From Anaerolineaceae bacterium (GTDB taxonomy: Bacteria; Chloroflexota; Anaerolineae; Anaerolineales; Anaerolineaceae): a DNA stretch of 7,060 nucleotides. Made by a program: the position numbers and the translations under genes. The notes beneath the pieces are model-generated. The model ran no database searches. It worked only from the letters and a program-made list of their open reading frames with translations, and was not told the DNA's origin. Location: positions 1-7,060 of the forward strand of contig JAQVUC010000050.1 of assembly GCA_028699715.1 (NCBI GenBank). The letters run 5' to 3'. Positions within the stretch are counted from its first letter, which is position 1, and every line of letters begins with the position of its first letter. Below are positions 1-6,125 of the stretch, in pieces.

Positions 1-90
1 CTGCTTTCACTGGGCTGGTTTTCGCTTCACGTTGGTATTACCGGATTTTTGTTTATTCCAATGCAACTTCCAGACCGGCACTTAGAATAA
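1..90 (+). CDS. C-terminal end of an upstream reading frame (partial, frame uncertain)
   Basis: The frame beginning at base 1 is open for 29 codons and ends at TAA 88-90, whose last base is the first base of the next ATG (TAATG). The peptide is hydrophobic (GWFSLHVGITGFLFIP) with a short polar tail ending in DRHLE, like the end of a membrane protein. A hand count of G+C at codon positions 1, 2 and 3 gives about 17, 10 and 12 of 29. This resembles the pattern of the following gene and favours this frame as coding. The competing view is that the next gene itself continues upstream in the frame starting at base 3, which is also open to the window edge. A third option is one gene split by a frameshift near here. 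No function can be assigned from 29 residues. Confidence 0.45.
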   Translation: MLSLGWFSLHVGITGFLFIPMQLPDRHLE

Positions 91-902
91 TGGAATCTGT
101 AACACTTGAAGGATCGTGGGATTACCTATATAACATTGTGGGTCCGATCAGTGGCTATATTCTGATCGCGTTGGCTGTTATCGGATTATTGTGGTCAGTA
201 ATCACAACGAGAGAATATACTTTTTATGGTTGGGCAGTGCTTGTCCTGATGCTTTCCCTTCCAACCGGCTTTCGCCTCATGAATTTCAGGCACGATTATT
301 ATGCTTTGATCAGCTTTATTCCAATCGCAATTACATCTGCTGTTGCCATTGTTTTAGCATTGGAAACGGTCTTGACTGAAAAGAAGCTCTCAACTATCCT
401 GATCTTAATATCAGGCGCATTGCTCATCATTTTTGGGGCATTTCAGAATAATCGGGCAGTCAATCGGGAAACTGTACTAACAACCAAGTCTGATGTTATT
501 GCTCTGGAGTGGATTAAAACCCATACGCCACAAGAAGCACGCTTTTTTATCAATACGATCGGCTGGAGCCCTAACAACTATCGAGGTGTTGATGGGGGCG
601 GGTGGATATTGCCAATAACGGGCAGATGGAGCATCGTTCCAACCATCTTCTACCCCATGAGTGCGGATGAAACCTTCGTCCAGTATACAATGGACCTGGG
701 AGCCAGAGCCAGCACAATTAGCGATTGTGGTGATGATTTTTGGTCATTGGTGAACAATGCCCAAATCAGCTATCTCTACATCAAAGAAGGGACTGGAGGC
801 TTGCAACCAGCAGTTTTGTCTGCCTGCAAAGGTGTTTCACAACTCACCCAACTTGAGGATGTTCATATCTATCTAATAAACGACGCAGACAGCACTCCTT
901 GA
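90..902 (+). CDS. Polytopic membrane protein with C-terminal extracytoplasmic domain, GT-C-like C-terminal half
   Basis: Counted from ATG 90, the 270 residues show four hydrophobic segments (about 20-38, 45-60, 70-92 and 101-118) and then a soluble domain from about 133 to the end. The motif FRHDYYALISF (66-76) before the third segment resembles loops of ArnT/PMT-like GT-C membrane glycosyltransferases. The soluble part shares a spaced pattern with the C-terminus of the next gene: SD..A..WI...TP..A.F, then W.P, D.G and IP. The two are therefore paralogues, this one aligning only to the second half of its neighbour. It lacks the N-terminal half, where GT-C enzymes carry the catalytic acidic loop. 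ATG 90 has no Shine-Dalgarno sequence but overlaps the stop of the frame before it. The same frame is open back to base 3, so the true start may lie outside the window. The role is inferred: sugar transfer from a lipid-phosphate donor at the outer face of the membrane. It could also be a non-catalytic partner. Confidence 0.72.
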   Translation: MESVTLEGSWDYLYNIVGPISGYILIALAVIGLLWSVITTREYTFYGWAVLVLMLSLPTGFRLMNFRHDYYALISFIPIAITSAVAIVLALETVLTEKKLSTILILISGALLIIFGAFQNNRAVNRETVLTTKSDVIALEWIKTHTPQEARFFINTIGWSPNNYRGVDGGGWILPITGRWSIVPTIFYPMSADETFVQYTMDLGARASTISDCGDDFWSLVNNAQISYLYIKEGTGGLQPAVLSACKGVSQLTQLEDVHIYLINDADSTP

Positions 903-906
903 AGGG

Positions 907-912
907 TATAAT
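907..912 (+). promoter_or_regulatory. Possible -10 element (TATAAT) ahead of the 948 gene
   Basis: A perfect TATAAT lies in the 45-nt gap between the two membrane-protein genes and would place a transcript start near 919, about 29 nt before the ATG at 948. No recognisable -35 hexamer is present 16-18 nt upstream and there is no TG extension, so this could be chance in AT-rich spacer. If used, it would be an internal promoter within an operon. Confidence 0.25.
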
Positions 913-947
913 TTTTTTCATAATTTCTCTTTGAATTGAGAATGACC

Positions 948-2849
948 ATGCAATGGGTTGAACTTAGAACACTTATCACGATCTTCATTATGCTGCTTGT
1001 TCCAGGATGGGCAATTTTAGCCTTTACCGGTCTTTGGCAACGCTTTGAAGTTATTGAGCGGTGGATTCTGGCAGCTGGTTTGAGTATTGCGTTTTATCCT
1101 GTGTTTTATTATCTTACGCGAGCAGTCATTCCTTCTCTTCGTCTCGGTCAAAACAAGTTAATCGTGATTTTAGTTGTGCTTTTTGGCATTACCGCATGGT
1201 TTCTCAGAAAAAATTGGCGGGAGCACCTCAGACTCGGTAAATATGCAGGACCTTTCCTGTTTATCCTTGTTTTGACGTTACTGAACCGCTTTTTGTTAGC
1301 ACATAACTACCCGTATCCTGCCTGGACCGATTCTCTACATCACATCCTTCTAACAGATTTGGTAGGTACAACTGGGAAACTACCGTTCGATCTTCAACCA
1401 TACGCCCCAACAACTTTAGACCAATACCATTTAGGGCTATACGCTCTCACTGGCAGCCTGCAAGTACTGGTAGAAATCCCAGCTCATCAGGCACTCTTAT
1501 GGATGACACAGGCAATTAATGGGTTGTGTGGGTTGGGCGTCTTCATTTTCTTGTCGAAAAAAGTATCTCCTTTGGCAGGTTTAACAGGCATGGCTGTTGT
1601 TGGTCTATTTAGCTTTCAACCTGCGCTTTACTTCAGTTGGGGTCGCTTTACGCAAGGCAGCTCTCAATCCATTTTATTGATTGCGACTTTTGCCACCTGG
1701 GAGGCAATAAAGGTCTGGAAAGAAAGGGGAAAAGTCGGCCGCGTTCGAGCCTTAGCACTCACCGGTGTATCTGCGCTGCTGATTGCAGGAGTATTCCTGG
1801 TCCATTTCAGAGCGGCTGCTTTTTTGCTGCCTCTGATTATGATTATCTGTGGTTATGAGTTTGCACTGGCAATAAAGAATAAAAAACACGTAATACGAAC
1901 TTTTCTCGCGATCGTTTCTATCGCGGTTGTTTCCTTGGTTTTGATACTACCCGCGCTGCTTCCTGCTATGGATTTCTATGTTGATCGGAGGTCAGAGCCA
2001 GCTCAAGCAACCAGCAATGAAACTGTAGATGACATGGGTAATAATCAGTATTTTGCTAATTACGACATTGAATCCCTCTACATGATTGGGGCAAAGAAAT
2101 GGCTGATCGGGTTGACCCTGTTGGGTATCCTGGTGGGTTTGTTCAGAAAAAACAAGGTTGTTATCCTATTGATGATTGCCTGGTTGCTTATGTTGATTGG
2201 CGCAGGACTGCTTTATCGTCTGAACATACCACTACTGGCTTTCACAAACATGACAGGTATGATGATCATGCTCTATTTGCCAATTGGTGTGATCGTTGGT
2301 GTCCTTGCAGAGGACCTGTGGCAGCTGCTCCCCTTGCCTGAGCGTGAGAATTGGGCAGATGGTCTAATGTGGATGGCCTTTTTACTGATCGTGATTGCTG
2401 TGGTTTATCGAATTGGTGATGTTGAAATTTTCCGCCAGTTCATGACAGCTTCAGATGAAAAAGCCATGGATTGGATTGAAGACAACACGCCAAAGGATGC
2501 TGTTTTTGCGGTTCATACGTATTACTGGTTGCCTGATTCTCCGCATGGATCCGACGCTGGTTATTTCATTCCTTATTATGCCGATCGCGAAACGACTACC
2601 AGTACGATGATTTCAAGTTTAGGGCCTGATTACGAGACGGTGATGATTGAATCTGAAGCCGTGATGAGCCTTTATTCCTCTTCACCTGACCTTGAAGACC
2701 TGTGCGAACTTGGCATAGACTATATTTACGATGGTGCGAAGAACCCGTTTGACGGGAGCCAGTTTAACATTACAGCAATTCAACAAGCAGGCAACACCGA
2801 GATCATCTACCAGGATGGTGGTGTTTCAATCTACAAGATTTGCGATTGA
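948..2849 (+). CDS. GT-C-like polytopic membrane glycosyltransferase family protein
   Basis: About 633 residues with roughly 13-14 hydrophobic helices, then a soluble tail from about residue 500. The first helix begins near the N-terminus (LITIFIMLLVPGWAIL). After the fourth helix comes an outer loop with YPAWTDSLHH; its Asp128 sits where GT-C glycosyltransferases (ArnT, PMT, DUF6541-like proteins) place the catalytic acid. A VHFRAA motif lies within a later helix pair. The tail (SDEKAMDWIEDNTP, residues 502-515 onward) matches that of the preceding gene, so the two form a tandem paralogous pair. The expected activity is transfer of a sugar from a polyprenyl-phosphate donor on the outer membrane face; this is inferred from architecture, and donor and acceptor are unknown. 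In-frame starts are TTG 936, ATG 942 and ATG 948. I chose 948 because TGAGA at 937-941 sits 6 nt ahead of it, while the others have no such element. The gene lies 45 nt after the previous stop and 21 nt before the next start, in keeping with an operon. Confidence 0.85.
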   Translation: MQWVELRTLITIFIMLLVPGWAILAFTGLWQRFEVIERWILAAGLSIAFYPVFYYLTRAVIPSLRLGQNKLIVILVVLFGITAWFLRKNWREHLRLGKYAGPFLFILVLTLLNRFLLAHNYPYPAWTDSLHHILLTDLVGTTGKLPFDLQPYAPTTLDQYHLGLYALTGSLQVLVEIPAHQALLWMTQAINGLCGLGVFIFLSKKVSPLAGLTGMAVVGLFSFQPALYFSWGRFTQGSSQSILLIATFATWEAIKVWKERGKVGRVRALALTGVSALLIAGVFLVHFRAAAFLLPLIMIICGYEFALAIKNKKHVIRTFLAIVSIAVVSLVLILPALLPAMDFYVDRRSEPAQATSNETVDDMGNNQYFANYDIESLYMIGAKKWLIGLTLLGILVGLFRKNKVVILLMIAWLLMLIGAGLLYRLNIPLLAFTNMTGMMIMLYLPIGVIVGVLAEDLWQLLPLPERENWADGLMWMAFLLIVIAVVYRIGDVEIFRQFMTASDEKAMDWIEDNTPKDAVFAVHTYYWLPDSPHGSDAGYFIPYYADRETTTSTMISSLGPDYETVMIESEAVMSLYSSSPDLEDLCELGIDYIYDGAKNPFDGSQFNITAIQQAGNTEIIYQDGGVSIYKICD

Positions 2850-2860
2850 GATTCGAGCAC

Positions 2861-2865
2861 GGAGG
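2861..2865 (+). promoter_or_regulatory. Strong Shine-Dalgarno GGAGG that sets a CTG start
   Basis: GGAGG is followed by five T residues and then CTG at 2871, an ideal 5-nt spacing. The first conventional in-frame start, GTG 2886, would be 20 nt away, too far for this site. The position therefore decides the start of the next gene. Confidence 0.7.
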
Positions 2866-2870
2866 TTTTT

Positions 2871-4034
2871 CTGAACATCTGCATTGTGACCCAGCAATAT
2901 AAAAACGTTATCAGCGGTGTTGGATTGCATGCCAATAACCTGACTAATGCCCTGTTGGATGAGGGTCACAAGATAACGTTATTGCTGCCTGAAGATCAGG
3001 CAACACAAAACACTTCACCCCGACTAACTATTGTGACTGTTAAAAAGCCGCGCTTCAGTAAAAGTCAGGCAAGATGGTTATCGCTGAGTTTCTCTTTTAA
3101 TGCTGCCCTAAAGAAATTGGAATCAAAGAACAAGTATGATCTGATCCATTTTACTGATGCCCGGGAATCCTTTTTTTGCAAAACTCGTGCACCAATGATC
3201 GGACACGTTAACGACACCTATTCTGCGGAATTGAAGCAGCCACTTGAATATAAGAAGAATTATCCAGATTGGCTGTTTCGCTGGCTGTATTATTCCACTG
3301 TACATTTCCTTGAATCTCGCAAACTTCAGCGTTTAAAACTCGTGGTTGCCAATAGCCAATTTACCGCAGACACTGTTGTCAAAACCTATCCCAAAACTAA
3401 ATCCAAAGTCAGGCTTTGCTATAAGAGTGTTGATGTAGAGAAATACCGCAAAATATTCCACGACCGGAAAGCAATAACTTCTGATGATGATCAACCGGTG
3501 ATTCTTTTCGTTGGGAGTAATATGCATAGAAAGGGTGTGCCCGATTTAATCGATGCGGCACCTGGGGTGATCAAAGTGTATCCTCAAGCAAAGTTCATCA
3601 TCGTCGGGAACGATAAATCAGCAGACCGGTTGAAGCAACTTTGCCATGATCTCAAGGTCGAAAAGAATTTTGAATTTGCCGGATGGCAATCTCAAACGGA
3701 CTTGCTTAGTTACTATAAGCAAGCAACAGTTTTTGTGATGCCTTCGTTGACCGAAGCACTTGGTGTGACGTTTTTGGAAGCAATGGCTGCTGGTGTGCCT
3801 GTGATTGGAACAAATGTTGGAGGTATTCCAGAGATAATTGAGCACGGTTTCAATGGGCTGCTTGTCCCGGTAGAATCACCAATGGCCATTTCAGAAGCAA
3901 TCAATCGATTGTTGGCAGACGAACAATTAAGGACACAGCTTGAAGATAATGCTCGAATTACGCTCAACAAGTTTGATGTTACCAGTATGATGGAATGCAC
4001 CTTCAGGTTATATCGCGAAGTGGTTGAAAACTAA
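2871..4034 (+). CDS. GT4 family glycosyltransferase, apparent CTG start
   Basis: A cytosolic retaining GT-B glycosyltransferase of the GT4 family, 387 residues and of normal family length. The N-terminal domain has the first strand (NICIVTQQY) and the glycine loop SGVGLHANN (from residue 15), which contacts the nucleotide donor. The C-terminal domain opens with ILFVGSNMHRKG; Arg220 and Lys221 sit where the family binds the donor phosphates. The EX7E motif is intact as Glu295 and Glu303 within TEALGVTFLEAMAAGVPVIG, followed by NVGGIPEII. Start choice: CTG 2871 lies 5 nt after GGAGG and supplies the first beta strand. Starting at GTG 2886 would remove it and leave the ribosome site 20 nt away. 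The frame is closed upstream by the stop of the previous gene at 2847-2849. The gene is probably the last of the operon, since an opposing gene ends 4 nt downstream. It likely adds one sugar to a lipid-linked glycan; the donor cannot be read from sequence. Confidence 0.9.
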   Translation: MNICIVTQQYKNVISGVGLHANNLTNALLDEGHKITLLLPEDQATQNTSPRLTIVTVKKPRFSKSQARWLSLSFSFNAALKKLESKNKYDLIHFTDARESFFCKTRAPMIGHVNDTYSAELKQPLEYKKNYPDWLFRWLYYSTVHFLESRKLQRLKLVVANSQFTADTVVKTYPKTKSKVRLCYKSVDVEKYRKIFHDRKAITSDDDQPVILFVGSNMHRKGVPDLIDAAPGVIKVYPQAKFIIVGNDKSADRLKQLCHDLKVEKNFEFAGWQSQTDLLSYYKQATVFVMPSLTEALGVTFLEAMAAGVPVIGTNVGGIPEIIEHGFNGLLVPVESPMAISEAINRLLADEQLRTQLEDNARITLNKFDVTSMMECTFRLYREVVEN

Positions 4035-4038
4035 AAGC

Positions 4039-5133
4039 TCAGATCTGGGTCTTCAAAACCTCAATAATATTTTCTTGAACTATCGACTTTAATAATTCGC
4101 TGTTAGAGGAATTCTGATATGTTGCCAAAGCTCCTGTTGCCAATTGCGTTCTTAGTGTATTATCGTGATAGAGGATGCTGATGGCATCTGCGAGTGCAGT
4201 TGGATTGTTCATTTCGCAGAAAAAAGAATCAACCTTGTGGGTCAACAACTCACGGTTTGCCGAATTATCACCAACAATAACAGGTTTTCCCATGGCAATC
4301 ATCTGGAAAACCTTACCAGGAATAACCCTGCAAGCTTTGGCACTTGCCCTAAAATGCCCACCAAGGCAAATGAGGGAATCCTGGATTTCAAGCGGAAGTT
4401 GCTCAATTGATACGGGCGGAGACAATTCAATGTTATCCATGCGTTTTTCTTGGACGGCTTTTTGAATTTTCCCGAATTCAGAGCCTTCACCAATAATCTT
4501 AAATTTTATGGAAGTTTCTGCTCGAAGCAATTCTGCTGCCTCGACCACCACATCAACACCATGCAAAGGCAGGTATGAACAGTAGTAAAGCACCGTGCAA
4601 CTTTCAGTTCTTTCGGGAAGGGGGTGAAACAACGATTCGTCACAACCAACAAACACCCTCTTCATTTTCGAAAGTCGAATGCCAAATTCCTCGTGGAAGT
4701 ATTCTGCCTGAGCGAAGGTGTCCACGAAAATCAGATTGGCTTTCTTGCCACTTTGCTTATCCAGATTGAATAACAACCTGGAAAGGAGTGACTTGTTGCT
4801 AGTCAATTGACGATCTTCTACCAAGGTGTCATAAGCTGATACAAACATGTCCAGAATCATTGGTTTTCTGACAAATGGAGCAATCATTTGGGTAAGCAGC
4901 TGTCCGAAGAAACCGATGAAGATAAAATCGAAATCCCTTTTAATCAACTTTGGGATTAATTGCAGAAAGCCGCGTAAACTCTGCCAGAGAATAAATCGGA
5001 CGCCCCCTTTGTACACATTCGCATTTTGGGAGCCGATGATAGTTGTTTGGCTGATGTCTTGAATCGCCGAAATCGTCAGATCATTTCTGGGATAATTTAC
5101 TTCTCTACCTGCTACAAATATCGACTTTAGCAT
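4039..5133 (-). CDS. GT4-like glycosyltransferase with degenerate EX7E motif
   Basis: A 364-residue GT-B-type protein on the opposite strand. The N-terminal domain starts KSIFVAGREVNYPRND. The C-terminal domain is recognisable from LYYCSYLPLHGVDVVVEAAELL (182-203), KIIGEGSEF (212-220), and IPGKVFQMIAMGKPVIVGDN (271-290), which aligns with the donor-binding segment of GT4 enzymes. In place of the usual EX7E pair it has Arg269 and Gln277. Loss of the first Glu is common in the subgroup with a PxKxFE-type motif, but Gln instead of the second Glu is less usual. It may thus have altered chemistry or low activity, or serve as a partner subunit. ATG 5133 is preceded by GAAAGGG with only 3 nt between GGG and ATG, a close but plausible ribosome site. 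The gene faces a GT4 gene tail to tail (4 nt between stops) and diverges from a GT2 gene, so it is transcribed apart from the rest. Sugar specificity is unknown. Confidence 0.87.
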   Translation of the reverse strand: MLKSIFVAGREVNYPRNDLTISAIQDISQTTIIGSQNANVYKGGVRFILWQSLRGFLQLIPKLIKRDFDFIFIGFFGQLLTQMIAPFVRKPMILDMFVSAYDTLVEDRQLTSNKSLLSRLLFNLDKQSGKKANLIFVDTFAQAEYFHEEFGIRLSKMKRVFVGCDESLFHPLPERTESCTVLYYCSYLPLHGVDVVVEAAELLRAETSIKFKIIGEGSEFGKIQKAVQEKRMDNIELSPPVSIEQLPLEIQDSLICLGGHFRASAKACRVIPGKVFQMIAMGKPVIVGDNSANRELLTHKVDSFFCEMNNPTALADAISILYHDNTLRTQLATGALATYQNSSNSELLKSIVQENIIEVLKTQI

Positions 5134-5165
5134 TTACCCTTTCATATACCTGATTACAGCTCAGT

Positions 5166-5194
5166 TTGGTAGTATCTTCTTCTGAGATTATAAT
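5166..5194 (+). promoter_or_regulatory. Sigma-70-type promoter for the GT2 gene, probably leaderless
   Basis: TTGGTA (5166-5171, four of six matches to TTGACA) and a perfect TATAAT (5189-5194) are separated by exactly 17 nt. The expected transcript start, 6-8 nt beyond the -10 element, falls at 5200-5202, on the tandem ATGATG of the downstream gene. No good Shine-Dalgarno sequence precedes that start, which fits a leaderless message. Confidence 0.6.
5187..5192 (-). promoter_or_regulatory. Candidate -10 element for the divergent GT4 gene
   Basis: The plus-strand -10 element lies within the 10-bp palindrome GATTATAATC (5186-5195), so the minus strand also reads TATAAT, at 5192-5187. A start near 5180 would give a leader of about 46 nt before ATG 5133. 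The -35 position on this strand is poor (GTCTCA at a 17-nt spacer), so use in this direction is less certain. No better promoter was seen between the two genes. Confidence 0.4.
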
Positions 5195-5201
5195 CTTTAT
5201 G

Positions 5202-6125
5202 ATGGCTAATGAGACACCTCTTGTTGTGGTTGTGATTGCGAACTGGAATTTGCGCAAAGACCTACTCGAATGTTTACAATCCATATACGAGACCGATTAT
5301 ACGCGTATGCATGTAATCGTCGTTGATAACAACTCAACCGACGATTCTGTTACGTCCGTCAAACGGCAGTTTCCACAAGCACAACTGATTGAGAGAAGTG
5401 AAAATGGTGGTTATGCTGTCGCACTCAACGATGGGATCCGGGCAGGGGCTGTCCTTGACCCGGAATTTTTTCTAGTACTCAACAATGACACGTTAGTTCC
5501 ACCTGACACTCTGGGCAAATTAGTTGAAGTGATGCTTTCAGACAGTCGTATTGCTATCGTTGCTCCGAAGATCGTTTATCACGAGCATCCTGAGAGAATA
5601 TTCAGTCTTGGTGATCGATTGTATTCCTGGCTGCCGTTACCCATTCGTATTGGCAGAAAAGCCTATGACCGGCCGGAGTATTCAAAAACGCTGGAATTTG
5701 ATTATCTTTTTGGTTGCGCATTGCTGATCCGTACAGATAGCCTAAAACAGGTCGGGTTATTCGACACTTCGTTTTTTATGTACTACGAAGATGCGGACCT
5801 TTGCCGTCGAATGAGGGATAAAGGCTGGAAGAACGTTCGTGTCGGTTCAGCCATTATCCGTCACAAAGCTTCACTGAGTTCGAAATTAGTATCAGAAAAA
5901 ATGGTTTACCTCAGGGCACGGAACCGGTCTTGGTTTTATCGCCGTTATCGGCATGGACCTCATCCGATATTAACATTTTTTGCTTTGTTACTTGGATCGA
6001 TAAAAACGGTATTTACATACTTGTTTACCGGTAAAAAATCGCGAATCCGCCCTTATGTTAGTGGCACGCTGGATGGCTTGAAGCAACCCGTCCCGAGGCT
6101 CACTGATGCCAACTGGAATTTATGA
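5202..6125 (+). CDS. GT2 family glycosyltransferase, rhamnosyltransferase-like
   Basis: A 307-residue GT-A-fold inverting glycosyltransferase of family GT2, resembling the WcaA/RfbF-type rhamnosyltransferase group. Visible elements, counted from ATG 5202: first strand VVVVIANWN (8-16), donor-binding VVDNNSTDDS (40-49), ENGGYAVALNDG (67-78), and the metal-binding DXD equivalent LNNDT (93-97). FGCALLIR (170-177) follows, and then MYYEDADLCRRM (193-204), where the ED pair 196-197 supplies the catalytic base. A basic stretch precedes a hydrophobic segment at about 255-276 (ILTFFALLLGSIKTVFTYLF), probably a membrane anchor near the C-terminus. Starts at TTG 5166, ATG 5199 and ATG 5202 are all in frame. 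TTG 5166 overlaps the -35 box and would add a non-conserved leader, so 5199 or 5202 is preferred. The next gene overlaps its stop by ATGA, pointing to translational coupling. The likely role is adding a deoxyhexose or hexose to a lipid-linked chain; rhamnose specificity is only a family tendency. Confidence 0.9.
   Translation: MANETPLVVVVIANWNLRKDLLECLQSIYETDYTRMHVIVVDNNSTDDSVTSVKRQFPQAQLIERSENGGYAVALNDGIRAGAVLDPEFFLVLNNDTLVPPDTLGKLVEVMLSDSRIAIVAPKIVYHEHPERIFSLGDRLYSWLPLPIRIGRKAYDRPEYSKTLEFDYLFGCALLIRTDSLKQVGLFDTSFFMYYEDADLCRRMRDKGWKNVRVGSAIIRHKASLSSKLVSEKMVYLRARNRSWFYRRYRHGPHPILTFFALLLGSIKTVFTYLFTGKKSRIRPYVSGTLDGLKQPVPRLTDANWNL

Noticed and set aside
893..919. Possible intrinsic terminator: short inverted repeat CCT/AGG followed by a run of seven T
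   Set aside because: The stem is only about 4 pairs including a wobble, with a 3-nt loop, and it does not sit directly against the T-run. It is too weak to call, and it overlaps the better-supported TATAAT.
3713..4000. Minus-strand open frame of 95 codons
   Set aside because: It lies antisense to the conserved EX7E region of the plus-strand GT4 gene, where the coding content of the plus strand is certain.
4040..4047. Palindrome CAGATCTG as a bidirectional terminator or operator
   Set aside because: It is an isolated 8-bp palindrome within the 3' coding end of the minus-strand gene, with no loop and no T-run. Palindromes this short are expected by chance.
5166..5198. TTG 5166 as the start of the GT2 gene, giving a 319-residue product
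   Set aside because: It coincides with the -35 hexamer of a good promoter and has no ribosome site. The extra 12 residues precede the normal GT2 N-terminus.
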